DNA of 64,000 bases from assembly GCA_965279285.1 (NCBI GenBank), contig OZ257148.1, forward strand, positions 1,984,001-2,048,000, in the 5' to 3' direction. Made by a program: the position numbers and the translations under genes. The DNA comes from G965279335 sp965279285. GTDB lineage: Bacteria > Pseudomonadota > Gammaproteobacteria > DSM-16500. The stretch's first letter is position 1. Each line of letters begins with the position of its first letter. Shown here in pieces: positions 52,573 through 62,197 of this stretch. The notes under the pieces are model-generated. The model did no database searches, was not told the origin of the DNA, and saw only the letters and a program-made list of their open reading frames with translations.

Positions 52573-53799
52573 TTATTTTTCCCTATAGTAAACGGTGCGA
52601 TCTGGCTTTTCTATACTAGTAATATCCTCTTGCATTGGATAGCTACTTAATTCTTTTTCCGATGGAAAACAGGCACGTGCTTTTTCATCTTGCATATAAC
52701 GCGCTTCATTAACAGCAATAAAATCTTCCGGAGAAATAGGAGCAATATGCGTCTCACCAGATGGCCTTATGACTAAAGGATGAAACATTTTAAACCGACT
52801 AAAATCAGGGCTCACAAAGATACTAAGCGTATTTCGCCAATATGGTTGGTTCAGCGCCATCGTCGGAATATTGACGCGATGCTCATTCGATGCAAGTTGA
52901 CCATCAGTAAGCACGCTCAAAAGTTCACCACTAACAACCAGGGCTTGAAGATTACTTACATTATTACTATTTAAACTCACCGATTGAAATTTTTTTTCTT
53001 CTGTTTGCACTGCTGTATTAACTTCAAAACCAAGACAATTATTTTCTGGATAAAAAAGAATAGTAAAAGCATCCAAATCTTTATGCGGTAAAAATGATTC
53101 AAAATCGCCATTCTTATCTTTAGTTAATTTGCCCTGCTCTGCCATATACTTCAAGCGTTCTTGCGTAATAGGTAAATAACTATCAACCACTGTAGTCGAA
53201 GTATAGCCATCTAAAGCACGACTAAATGGCATTTTTTTTGTATTAAAACCATGATCAATAGCAGCAACTAATTTTCCAACCACTCCATCGACCATCGTGT
53301 GTAGCACATCAGCTGCATCTTGCAAACTTACTTTAACATGAATCGGTGCAGGTACTTTATGCGTTAAGATACCACGACTATCACGGCTCAAAAAATAACG
53401 ATTACAAGCTCTACTTCCATATACCAACTTAGTGTGAGGATGATAACTTTCATCATATGGTTGTTTTGCCGATTCAGGTTGCCTTAAAAATTCTTGATAA
53501 GCAGTAAATATATTTGTAATACTCGGAGAATAGGCAGGTGATAAGTCTTCTAAAATAATACCTCTTTTTTCTTTTAGCCCATTAAAAACTTGTTCATTAA
53601 ATTTTACTAGTGGCAACTTATAGCTAACCGTTGGTAAAACTGCTTTCTTAATTCCATAAGCTGCCCCTGAAAACCCGCGCACTGCTGCTTTTACTTGCGG
53701 TAATTTACTGCTAACTACTTTATTACTCCCGTAAGCAGCTCCTGAGGCTTTACGAACCATTAATCTCGGCAGTGAAATAGCAACTTTTCTAATAAACAT
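52573..53799 (-). CDS. Isopenicillin-N-synthase-like 2OG-Fe(II) oxygenase with basic N-terminal extension
   Basis: 408 residues from the ATG at 53799, which has GAGGTG about 5 nt upstream. The C-terminal double-stranded beta helix has iron ligands His239 and Asp241 (SFLPHKDLDAFTILFYP) and His307 (LASNEHRVNIP), and Arg322 in WRNTLSIFVSPD for 2-oxoglutarate. The GELLSVLTDGQLASNEHRV stretch is characteristic of the IPNS/plant-type oxygenase family. Residues 1-68 hold 13 Lys/Arg and no Asp/Glu, and contain two copies of SGAAYG with following K..LP.VK (about 19-37 and 44-66). This is unlike bacterial members and resembles an organelle presequence. Substrate unknown; no biosynthetic neighbours. Confidence 0.8.
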   Translation of the reverse strand: MFIRKVAISLPRLMVRKASGAAYGSNKVVSSKLPQVKAAVRGFSGAAYGIKKAVLPTVSYKLPLVKFNEQVFNGLKEKRGIILEDLSPAYSPSITNIFTAYQEFLRQPESAKQPYDESYHPHTKLVYGSRACNRYFLSRDSRGILTHKVPAPIHVKVSLQDAADVLHTMVDGVVGKLVAAIDHGFNTKKMPFSRALDGYTSTTVVDSYLPITQERLKYMAEQGKLTKDKNGDFESFLPHKDLDAFTILFYPENNCLGFEVNTAVQTEEKKFQSVSLNSNNVSNLQALVVSGELLSVLTDGQLASNEHRVNIPTMALNQPYWRNTLSIFVSPDFSRFKMFHPLVIRPSGETHIAPISPEDFIAVNEARYMQDEKARACFPSEKELSSYPMQEDITSIEKPDRTVYYREK

Positions 53800-54032
53800 A
53801 AGCACCTCTGGCAATAATATAAACAAAATATGCTAATTTTATACAAATATAAAAATAAAGCAACTTAAAGAGCAATACTATGCTAAAAAACCTGTCTAAT
53901 AACGTAGTATTCTTGTCTATGCTGTACATTTTGCTATACTGAAATTTATAAGAAATTCGACTGAATCTGTCTATTATCATGCCGTTACAAGCAAGGACTC
54001 TGCTATCACTCTTAATAAGGACGTTAAACAAA

Positions 54033-56018
54033 ATGGGCTTTAATATTCTTGAAAGTATCTTGTGTGTCTTCCTTATCGCACTCTGCGTCACCGTTATATT
54101 CCGTTATTTTCGCCTTTCTGTCATTTTAGGATATCTGATTGTCGGCGCATTAGTAGGCCCGCATGCCTTTGGACTAATCCCAGACTCAGAAAATATTAAA
54201 CAAATTGCTGAATTTGGGATTGTTTTCCTCATGTTTACAGTTGGACTGGAGTTTTCATTACCTAAACTCCTTACTCTCAAACAACCCGTTTTTTTCATTG
54301 GTGGCTTGCAAGTTTTAATCAGCATTACCATGACTGTATTAATTGGAAAAAGCCTCGGCATGTCGACTATCTCTGCGGTTGTCGCCGGCGGTGTCGTTGC
54401 AATGTCATCGACAGCTATAGTCGTCAAACAATTACATGATCAGCTTGAATTCCACTCACCTCACGGATTGAATGCAGTCGGCGTTTTATTGTTTCAAGAT
54501 TTAGCGGTTATTCCTTTTATTATTTTAATTTCTAGCTTAGCTAAGCCAGGCGGACAAGAAGCACTCGTTAGTATACTTTTATGGGCTCTCGTAAAAGGTA
54601 CGCTAGCAATATTAATTATTATTGTCATCGGTAAAAAACTATTAAGACCCTTATTTCATTTAATTTCAAAAACTCGCGCCATTGAATTATTTACTTTAAC
54701 TGTTTTGCTAGTCACATTAACTGCCGCCTGGTTAACCAACCAATTTGGACTTTCCTTTGCTCTAGGTGCTTTTCTTGCTGGAATGATGTTAGCTGAAACT
54801 GAATTTCGGCATCAGATTGAAGTTGAAATTCGGCCTTTTCGCGATATTCTATTAGGCTTATTTTTTATTACCATCGGCATATTAACCGATGTCAGCAGCT
54901 GGCATCTAACATGGGAGTGGATTTTATTATTAGTGTTCGCAATTATTATCGGCAAATTATTATTAATTACTTTTCTTTGCCGTATCTCTGGCAATAGCTT
55001 ACCCGAATCATTACAAACCGGTTTAGTCTTAGCACAAGGTGGTGAGTTTGGTTTTGCTATTCTCACTTTATCACTTACCGAAAATATCATCCCCAGTGAC
55101 TATGGCCAAGTTATTTTAGCTGCTTTATTAATTAGTATTGCTATTTCACCCGTACTTATTTATTTCAATAAACGCATAGTTAAATTTATCCTACCCAAGG
55201 AAACTAAACTCAGTACAGAAACCATTACCCAACAAATTTCAAAGGCTACCCAACACCTTGATCAACACGTTATTTTATGTGGTTATGGTCGAGTGGGTCA
55301 GCATATTGCACGTTTGCTAGATAATATGAATCTTGCTTGTGTAGGGCTCGATCTCAATGCAGAAATGATATCACGTGCTCAACTGGCCGGTGAAAATGCT
55401 ATTTATGGTGACACCACTCACCCTGAAATTTTAAAAGCTGCTGGCTTAAACCATGCGAAAGCACTGGTTATTTGCACAGATAATATTCACACCACCAAAA
55501 AAATTCTAAGTATTGCAAGACAAACAAACCCGACTATTCCTATTTTAGTCCGTTGTCGTGATGATGCTGAGCTTACACGTTTAAAAGATCGTGGCGCTAC
55601 ACATGTGATCGCTGAATTATTTGAAGTGAGCCTCACTTTATCGCATTATCTCATGCAAATTATGGATGTACCCGCAGCAAAAATATCCGGCGTCATCCAA
55701 GAAGTCAGAAATAAAGATTATGATTTATTACAAAAAGTATTTACGGGTTCTTTTGATGATGAAGAAGGATATCAAGATATTACTCTTGATCGCGAATTGC
55801 GACCAATATTAATCCCCCCGGGTAGCCATGCCGTCAACCACACACTCGGCGAACTCAAACTAAAAGATTTAAATATCGAAATTATTGCCATCCGACGCGA
55901 TAATGAAAAACATTTAAAACCTCGCGATAACACCACTTTACATGTAAATGATATTTTAATTCTATTCGGTGAAATACATAATTTGGAACAAGCAGAAAAT
56001 ATTATGTTGAATGGATAA
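54033..56018 (+). CDS. Kef-type K+/H+ antiporter (CPA2 family)
   Basis: 661 residues from the ATG at 54033 (MGFNILESIL; AAGGA upstream). About 12 membrane helices (1-385) of the monovalent cation:proton antiporter-2 family, with AEFGIVFLMFTVGLEFSLPK and VLLFQDLAVIPFIIL containing the ion-binding QD. Then an RCK/TrkA-N domain (about 400-520, HVILCGYGRVGQHIARLLDN) binding NAD(H), and a TrkA-C domain (about 575-660). KefB/KefC export K+ in response to glutathione adducts; no ancillary KefF/G is adjacent. YbaL-like identity is also possible. Confidence 0.88.
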   Translation: MGFNILESILCVFLIALCVTVIFRYFRLSVILGYLIVGALVGPHAFGLIPDSENIKQIAEFGIVFLMFTVGLEFSLPKLLTLKQPVFFIGGLQVLISITMTVLIGKSLGMSTISAVVAGGVVAMSSTAIVVKQLHDQLEFHSPHGLNAVGVLLFQDLAVIPFIILISSLAKPGGQEALVSILLWALVKGTLAILIIIVIGKKLLRPLFHLISKTRAIELFTLTVLLVTLTAAWLTNQFGLSFALGAFLAGMMLAETEFRHQIEVEIRPFRDILLGLFFITIGILTDVSSWHLTWEWILLLVFAIIIGKLLLITFLCRISGNSLPESLQTGLVLAQGGEFGFAILTLSLTENIIPSDYGQVILAALLISIAISPVLIYFNKRIVKFILPKETKLSTETITQQISKATQHLDQHVILCGYGRVGQHIARLLDNMNLACVGLDLNAEMISRAQLAGENAIYGDTTHPEILKAAGLNHAKALVICTDNIHTTKKILSIARQTNPTIPILVRCRDDAELTRLKDRGATHVIAELFEVSLTLSHYLMQIMDVPAAKISGVIQEVRNKDYDLLQKVFTGSFDDEEGYQDITLDRELRPILIPPGSHAVNHTLGELKLKDLNIEIIAIRRDNEKHLKPRDNTTLHVNDILILFGEIHNLEQAENIMLNG

Positions 56019-56043
56019 TAACTCTTCTGCAATCAAAGAGCTT

Positions 56044-56136
56044 AGTGGGTACGCTGCTTTTTGCCTACCCTACATTTTTTATAATTATAATAGTTGGAAT
56101 GCTTTTGTAGGGTGGGCAAAGCGCAGCGTGCCCACC
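56044..56136 (+). repeat. Inverted REP pair, left copy decayed
   Basis: Copy 56107-56136 is a full REP. Its partner 56044-56073 has several changes (AGTGGGTACG, TTTTTGCCTACC) but keeps the CTAC tail. It lies between the convergent Kef and RND genes. Confidence 0.85.
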
Positions 56137-56158
56137 AAATTCTTTTGATACCTTACAT

Positions 56159-59100
56159 CTATTCCTCAATTAAAACCCTTTCCCTTTGAGAATGATCTTG
56201 CGCCAAAAACAAATACATTGCTGGCACAACATATAAAGTAAATAATGTGCCGATTGATAGCCCTGCTGCAATGACTAAGCCAATATTAAAACGACTGACA
56301 GCGCCTGCACCGGTAGCAAAAATCAAGGGGATTACACCTAATACCATTGCTGCCGTGGTCATTAAAATAGGCCGTAAACGAATGGCTGCAGCCATTTCAA
56401 TAGCTTCTCGTTTTTTCTTGCCTTCGCGCTGTAAATCATTAGCAAATTGAACAATTAAAATTCCATGCTTACTAATCAAACCAATTAATGTGACTAAACC
56501 AACTTCGGTATAAATATTTAAACTGACTCCACCAATACCTAAGCTAATAAAAATCATAGCGCCCGCAATCGACATCGGTACACTGATTAAAACAATCAAC
56601 GGATCACGGAAGCTTTCAAATAATGCAGCCAAAGAAAGAAAAATAATGACCAGTGCAAAAAAGAATGTCCATACCAACGCTGAGCTCTCTTGAACAAATT
56701 GCCGCGATTGACCGCCATAATCAATATAATAACCGGCTGGCAATATCTCTTGTGCTATTTTTTTCAAGCCAGCTAAAGCATCACCACTGGTAATACCAGG
56801 AAATGGCACTCCAGATAAAGTCGCTGAATTAAGCTGCTGAAAATGGTTTAGTGACTCAGGAACAACCGTGGTTTTAATACTCGCTATCGTTGCCAAAGGC
56901 ACGGATACACCGGTAGCCGTTTGAATATAATAATTTAATAATTGATTTTGATTCAAACGCTCGGAGCGCATCATCTGTGGAATAACCTGATAAGAGCGCC
57001 CAGAATAATTATAATAATTAATATAATTTTGACTTAATGCCGCTGCTAGTCCATTCCCAACCTCTTGCATAGTCAAACCGAGCTGGGATGTTTTATCTCG
57101 ATCTAAAATAATACTGGATTGAGCTTTATCAATTTTAAGATCGGTATCAACAAAAATAAACAAACCACTTTCACGTACTTTTGCCATGAATGCCTGGTTA
57201 ACTTCATTTAATTTATCGTAACTCTCTGTTGTTTGAATCACAAACTGAATCGGCAATCCTCGGGCTCCCGGTAAAGGCGGCAACTGAAATGCTGCAACAA
57301 TACCACCCGTAATATCATTAAACTTTTCTTGTATCAATGGTAACAACTGATTTGATGTACGCTTACGCATGTCCCACGGTTTAAGCCCCATACCAATAAT
57401 ACTGATATTTAAGCCACCCATGCCATCTAACTCAAACACACGCTCAGATTCAGAAAAACTACGATAAATTTGAAAAACCTGATTAGCATATAATTGTGTT
57501 TGCGTCAGCGTCGCGTTGGGTGCTGCTGTGAGCTGAGCGATAATGACACCTTGATCTTCTTGAGGTGCCAACTCAGAACGCGCGGAAGAATATAAAAAAT
57601 AAATACTCACTAACACAATCCCAGCAAATACAGCGATAACCGGTAAATAATTTAATAGATCATTTAAAGAAATTTCATATTTTTTGCGTAAATCATCAAA
57701 CTTTCGATCAACGTAATGAATAAAGCGATGGTTGTTTTCAGGCACTACTTTTAAAAATTTAGAGCACATCATGGGTGAAAGCGTTAAAGCAATTACAGCA
57801 GAAACACCTACAGCACCCGCTAAAGTAAAAGCAAACTCAGCAAACAATGCCCCAGTCAAGCCCGTCATAAAACCTATCGGCACATAAACTGCAATTAATA
57901 CAATTGAAATTGCAATAATGGGATTCGCTAATTCTCGCGCTCCGATTAAAGCTGCTTTTAATGGTTGCACACCTTCTTCAATATGACGTTGCACGTTTTC
58001 TACGACAATAATGGCATCATCCACCACTAAACCAATTGCCAAAACGAGCGCTAACAACGTCAATAAATTAATCGAGTAACCTAATAGCAACATAATAAAA
58101 AATGCGCCGATTAAAGATAAAGGAATAGCAATGACAGGAATAACAACCGAACGTAAAGAACCTAAAAATAAAAAAATCACAACGGTCACAATAACTAAGG
58201 CTTCCACTAAAGAGCTAATCACTTCATGAATCGCACTGTACACAAAGTCTGTTGTGTCATAGACAATTTTAGCTAATAAACCTTGTGGTAATTGCTCCAC
58301 AATTGAGGGAAACATTTTTTTTACATTATCAATTACTGTAAGTACATTGGCATCCGGCGCAATTTGTATACCTACATATACTGCTTTTTGACCATCAAAT
58401 TTTACACCACTATCATAATTTGTTGCGCCCAATGATACCGTGCCAATATCACGCAAACGAATGATCGCGCCATTTTTAACATTGGCTTTCACTACCATAT
58501 TGCGAAATTGTTCGACTGACGTTAAGCCGGTATCCGCGGTTAAATTAACCGTAAACATTTGACCATCGGTACGTCCCACTGCAGTAATGACATCATTTGC
58601 TGCTAAAGCTATTGCTACATCATTTGCTGTCAATCCAAAACCCGATAATTTAATAGGATCTAACCAAATTCGCATCGCAAATTGTCGGCCACCTAAAATT
58701 TCAGCTAATTGTACACCGGGAATCGCCTGAAACTTGGGTTGCGCAACACGCACAATATAATCAGTAATTTTATTTTCCGGCAATACATCACTATAAAAAC
58801 CAATATACATTGCATCAATTGATTCACCCACCGCAACCGTAATTGTCGGTAATTGCGAACTTTTTGGTAAGCGATTAAGTACCGCATTCACTTTCGTCGT
58901 AATATCAGAAAGCGCTTTAGTTGCTTCATAATTTAAGCGTAAATTAATGGAAATAGTGCTGATACTTTGCGTGCTCACTGAGGTCATATAATCTATCCCA
59001 TTGGCTTGCGCAATGGAATTTTCTAAGGGTGTGGTAATAAATCCAGCCACTACCGCTGGATCAGCGCCAATATAAGCAGTTGATACGGTTACAACAGCAT

Positions 59101-59224
59101 TTTGTGTATAAGGATATTGACGAACAGAAAGCGAATCCAGTGATCGTATTCCTAACACTAAAATAAATAAACTGACTACTGTTGCTAAAACTGGCCGCTC
59201 AATAAATATATCAGTAAATCGCAT
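56159..59224 (-). CDS. RND efflux transporter, HAE1 family (second system)
   Basis: 1021 residues. First helix FIERPVLATVVSLFILVLG, proton-relay Asp pair in LAIGLVVDDAIIVVENVQRH and Lys in LIGLISKHGILIVQFAND. Last gene of a three-gene efflux operon reading channel-adaptor-pump on the minus strand. The IFIERPVLATVVSL start and QYPYTQNAVVTVSTAYIGAD segment resemble MdtF/MexK-type pumps of broad substrate range, but the substrate cannot be assigned. Confidence 0.92.
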   Translation of the reverse strand: MRFTDIFIERPVLATVVSLFILVLGIRSLDSLSVRQYPYTQNAVVTVSTAYIGADPAVVAGFITTPLENSIAQANGIDYMTSVSTQSISTISINLRLNYEATKALSDITTKVNAVLNRLPKSSQLPTITVAVGESIDAMYIGFYSDVLPENKITDYIVRVAQPKFQAIPGVQLAEILGGRQFAMRIWLDPIKLSGFGLTANDVAIALAANDVITAVGRTDGQMFTVNLTADTGLTSVEQFRNMVVKANVKNGAIIRLRDIGTVSLGATNYDSGVKFDGQKAVYVGIQIAPDANVLTVIDNVKKMFPSIVEQLPQGLLAKIVYDTTDFVYSAIHEVISSLVEALVIVTVVIFLFLGSLRSVVIPVIAIPLSLIGAFFIMLLLGYSINLLTLLALVLAIGLVVDDAIIVVENVQRHIEEGVQPLKAALIGARELANPIIAISIVLIAVYVPIGFMTGLTGALFAEFAFTLAGAVGVSAVIALTLSPMMCSKFLKVVPENNHRFIHYVDRKFDDLRKKYEISLNDLLNYLPVIAVFAGIVLVSIYFLYSSARSELAPQEDQGVIIAQLTAAPNATLTQTQLYANQVFQIYRSFSESERVFELDGMGGLNISIIGMGLKPWDMRKRTSNQLLPLIQEKFNDITGGIVAAFQLPPLPGARGLPIQFVIQTTESYDKLNEVNQAFMAKVRESGLFIFVDTDLKIDKAQSSIILDRDKTSQLGLTMQEVGNGLAAALSQNYINYYNYSGRSYQVIPQMMRSERLNQNQLLNYYIQTATGVSVPLATIASIKTTVVPESLNHFQQLNSATLSGVPFPGITSGDALAGLKKIAQEILPAGYYIDYGGQSRQFVQESSALVWTFFFALVIIFLSLAALFESFRDPLIVLISVPMSIAGAMIFISLGIGGVSLNIYTEVGLVTLIGLISKHGILIVQFANDLQREGKKKREAIEMAAAIRLRPILMTTAAMVLGVIPLIFATGAGAVSRFNIGLVIAAGLSIGTLFTLYVVPAMYLFLAQDHSQRERVLIEE

Positions 59225-59232
59225 ACTATCCT

Positions 59233-60369
59233 CTAGGATTCATTAGGCACAATAGGTGTTGGACTATTACTCGGAGTCACTGAATTATTAATTTTAACTG
59301 GGCTATTATTTCTTAACTTCAGCTGACCACTCGTCACAACTTCATCACCTGGTTTCAAACCCTTAAGAATAGCCACTTGATCACCACGTGTATCACCCAC
59401 GGTTACAAAAACTTGGGTTGCTATTAAACTTTTTTTATCTTTTTCTGCAGGTTTAATGACATAAACAATATCACCATACGGATTGTAACTGATTGCTGTT
59501 TGCGGCAAAGTCAAATACCGATGAGGATTACCGATATTGACATCGATTGTAGCAAACATACCTGGAGTTAATAATGATTCAGTGTTACTTACCGTTGCTT
59601 CTACCAGCACATTACGCGTACCGGGATCCACTTGTGGATCAACTGTTGTTACTTTGCCAGTAAAGGGAGTATTTAAAAAGGTATCTGTTGTCACTTGAAC
59701 AGTTTGCCCTACTCGCAATTGCGCTAATGCTTGTTGTGGTAAATAAAAATCAATATAGATAGGATCAAATGTTTGTAGCGTCGTAATTTTATCACCGGGA
59801 TTAAGATATTGACCGATATTGATGATACAAACACCTAATCGTCCAGTAAACGGCGCACGTATTGTTTTTTTCTGCACAGTTGCTATTTGTTGTGCCAATT
59901 GTGCATTAATACTTTTAAGATTTTCAGCATCGGCATCAACAACTTGTTTACTCACCGCACGCACAGCAAGCTGAGCTTTATCTCTATCGTACGTTATTTT
60001 TGCTAATGCTGCATTTGCTTCAAGTGAATGCTGCAAAGCAATATCTGTGTCTGCATTGAGTTGCACTAATACTTGACCTTGTATCACTGCTGCGCCGGGA
60101 TTAAAATAAATTTCTTTCACCATACCAGCTAATTGTGTAGTTACATTAACTCCTCTAATTGCCCGCACACTGCCTGAAGCTTTAAAACTGGATTGCCAAT
60201 CGGTATAAGCCGCCTTCATACTCGATACTGTCGTTGTTTTTGATTGATGACTCATCGCATAATGAATAATAAATGATATAGCACTTTTGTAAATAAGAAT
60301 GCTACCGAAAATAGCCCCCATTACAATTAACATAATGCGCATACGTTTTTTTAATGCTTTATTTACCAT
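59233..60369 (-). CDS. RND periplasmic adaptor (second system)
   Basis: 378 residues from the ATG at 60369 (MVNKALKKRMRIML), inside the end of the channel gene; a start 13 codons earlier is possible. One N-terminal anchor (about 10-32), lipoyl halves (SVRAIRGVNVTTQLAGMVKE; IRAPFTGRLGVCIINIGQYL), a short helical hairpin (about 105-150) and beta-barrel/MP domains. The C-terminal tail is Pro/Ser/Asn-rich. Coupled upstream (11-nt overlap) and 8 nt from the pump gene. Confidence 0.9.
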   Translation of the reverse strand: MVNKALKKRMRIMLIVMGAIFGSILIYKSAISFIIHYAMSHQSKTTTVSSMKAAYTDWQSSFKASGSVRAIRGVNVTTQLAGMVKEIYFNPGAAVIQGQVLVQLNADTDIALQHSLEANAALAKITYDRDKAQLAVRAVSKQVVDADAENLKSINAQLAQQIATVQKKTIRAPFTGRLGVCIINIGQYLNPGDKITTLQTFDPIYIDFYLPQQALAQLRVGQTVQVTTDTFLNTPFTGKVTTVDPQVDPGTRNVLVEATVSNTESLLTPGMFATIDVNIGNPHRYLTLPQTAISYNPYGDIVYVIKPAEKDKKSLIATQVFVTVGDTRGDQVAILKGLKPGDEVVTSGQLKLRNNSPVKINNSVTPSNSPTPIVPNES

Positions 60370-61870
60370 GTGCTGCCCACTCCCATTGATGATTCCACCA
60401 GCCACCACCTAAAGCTTGAAACAGCCCGGCTGTGTCTGTGTAACGTGCCGCTTCTGCTTGAATTCGACCAATTCGCGTTTGTTGATATTGACGTTGCGCC
60501 GTTAGCAAAGAAACATAACTGACTCCACCTAATTTATATTGCCGCTGCGTAATCGCTAATGAATTTTGCGCTGCGGTTTCTGCTGCAACACGTGCTTTTA
60601 ATTGACGCGCATCATTGTCTAATGCTTGTAAGGTATCAGCTACATTTTGAAATGCCACTAATACAGTTTGCCGATACTGTGCAGCCGCTTGCTCAAACGC
60701 ATCCACTGCAGCTCGTTTTTTAGCTCGCAAAGCACCGCCATTAAAAATCGGTTGAACAAGCGATCCGCCATAACTCCAAATCAAATTACTTCTCGCAAAA
60801 ATACCGCCCAAAGAATCACTTGTCCAACCATACGTGCCGGTTAACGTAATTTGTGGGTAAAGATTTGCAGTTGCAACACCCACTTGCGCACAAGCCGCCA
60901 TTAATAATGCTTCAGAAGCTAAAATATCTGGGCGTTGTCTCACTAAAGAAGATGGTAAACTCACTGGCAAATGCGCTGGCAAGGTAAATTTTTTCAAGCT
61001 TAAAGCAGGCAAATGTGCTTCGCTCGGCAAAACACCCGTGAGCACGGATAGCGCATGCTGCGTACGTGCAAAATTTTGTTCTAAAGGTGGCAAGGTTGCT
61101 TGAGTCTGAGCTAACTGACTTTCTTGAGCAAACACATCAGCACCCGATGATGCGCCTAAATTATATTGTTTTTTTACAATATTAAGCTGCTCTTGCTGCG
61201 AGCGAATTAATTCCTGTGTTGCTTGAATCTGCGCTTGAAAAGAAGCGCCCATAATAGCTGTAGTAACGATATTTGCAGTTAATGTGAGATAAGCTGCCTC
61301 TAATTGTAATCCTGTATAATCGACTTGATCACGCAAAGCTTCTAACTGTCGGCGTAAACCACCAAAAGCATCCAGTGTATAAGAAACATTAACAGTTACA
61401 TTGTAAAGATTAAATATATTTGGTGCTGATGAAAGCCCTCCTGGAACACCAAATGTTGCATCACTAAAACGTTGGCGTAAGCCATTAGGTTGCACACTCA
61501 CGGCTGGAATTAATGAAGATGCAAATTGCGCACTATAAGTTTCTTGCGCTTGTCGCAAAGCGGCCAAGGCTGCGGCTAAATTGGGGCTGTTTTTTAAACC
61601 TAATCGGATTAATTGGTTTAATTCAGGTGAATGATATAATGACCACCATTCCGCAGGAATATCCTCACCAAAATCATAGTATTGAGCCTTTCCTGCAGAA
61701 CCAATGCCATGAATGGCAACTGTCTTTTTAGGTAATAGTTTAGTTGTGTAAGAGTCTGTGTCAGGCGCAGCGGGAGCATGATAGTCTGGGCCGACCATAC
61801 AGCTATTTAAAACCACGCATAAACAAGTAGCTGTAAATAATATTTTTAGTTTTTGGCTGAAAAAAAACAT
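60359..61870 (-). CDS. Outer-membrane efflux lipoprotein (NodT/OprM family)
   Basis: 503 residues. Signal peptide with lipobox LNSC (Cys24), so it is lipid-anchored, then MVGPDYHAPA typical of NodT/OprM. Two outer-membrane efflux repeats with long periplasmic helices: LRQAQETYSAQFASSLIPAV and the second repeat near LAITQRQYKLGGVSYVSLL. VRQRPDILASEALLMAACAQ is the conserved family segment. It forms the exit duct for the adaptor and pump encoded next. It could also serve the orphan pump at 1.8-6.0 kb. Confidence 0.93.
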   Translation of the reverse strand: MFFFSQKLKILFTATCLCVVLNSCMVGPDYHAPAAPDTDSYTTKLLPKKTVAIHGIGSAGKAQYYDFGEDIPAEWWSLYHSPELNQLIRLGLKNSPNLAAALAALRQAQETYSAQFASSLIPAVSVQPNGLRQRFSDATFGVPGGLSSAPNIFNLYNVTVNVSYTLDAFGGLRRQLEALRDQVDYTGLQLEAAYLTLTANIVTTAIMGASFQAQIQATQELIRSQQEQLNIVKKQYNLGASSGADVFAQESQLAQTQATLPPLEQNFARTQHALSVLTGVLPSEAHLPALSLKKFTLPAHLPVSLPSSLVRQRPDILASEALLMAACAQVGVATANLYPQITLTGTYGWTSDSLGGIFARSNLIWSYGGSLVQPIFNGGALRAKKRAAVDAFEQAAAQYRQTVLVAFQNVADTLQALDNDARQLKARVAAETAAQNSLAITQRQYKLGGVSYVSLLTAQRQYQQTRIGRIQAEAARYTDTAGLFQALGGGWWNHQWEWAAHGK

Positions 61871-61969
61871 ATTAACAATCCATGCAATAAAACTGGGTTG
61901 GCTGAGTTTAGGGGGGGATTATAGTATATAATTGGCATTAGTTACATAGATGTTTAATCAATATAAACA

Positions 61970-62121
61970 GCAACTATTCAGTGACCAGGGCGCGTGTGAG
62001 CGTTGTATTTAAAATAAAGCGACTTGCTTGCCATGGATGGCAAGCCTAAAACAGGGATGTTTCGCTTGGAGCGGCATTTTAAATACAACGCTCACACGCG
62101 CCCTGGTCACTGAATAGTTAC
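61970..62121. repeat. 152-bp hairpin element, copy 3 (efflux operon-gtrA gap)
   Basis: Arms 61970-62015 and 62076-62121 pair over 46 bp with one mismatch near the tip. The outer end is GCAACTATTCAG, the inner end TTTAAAAT. The 60-nt core (62016-62075) is in reverse orientation compared with copies 1 and 2 and matches copy 2 at 57 of 60 positions. In the 27-nt arm middle it matches copy 2 at only 14 of 27. The 327-bp gap 61871-62197 otherwise holds the presumed divergent promoters. Confidence 0.93.
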
Positions 62122-62197
62122 CATAAACACCCGACCCTTAATTGACCTCACAACGTGACTCCGATAAGATAGCTTTAATTGAACTTTGGTATCCACC

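Noticed and set aside
885..56136. REP copies as a CRISPR array
   Set aside because: Copies are scattered at irregular distances, in both orientations, and there are no regular unique spacers or cas genes.
31694..62121. 152-bp hairpin elements as integron attC sites or plain rho-independent terminators
   Set aside because: No integrase gene is present and the conserved 60-nt core does not fit attC; none is followed by a T tract, and two of the three lie between divergent genes rather than at gene ends.
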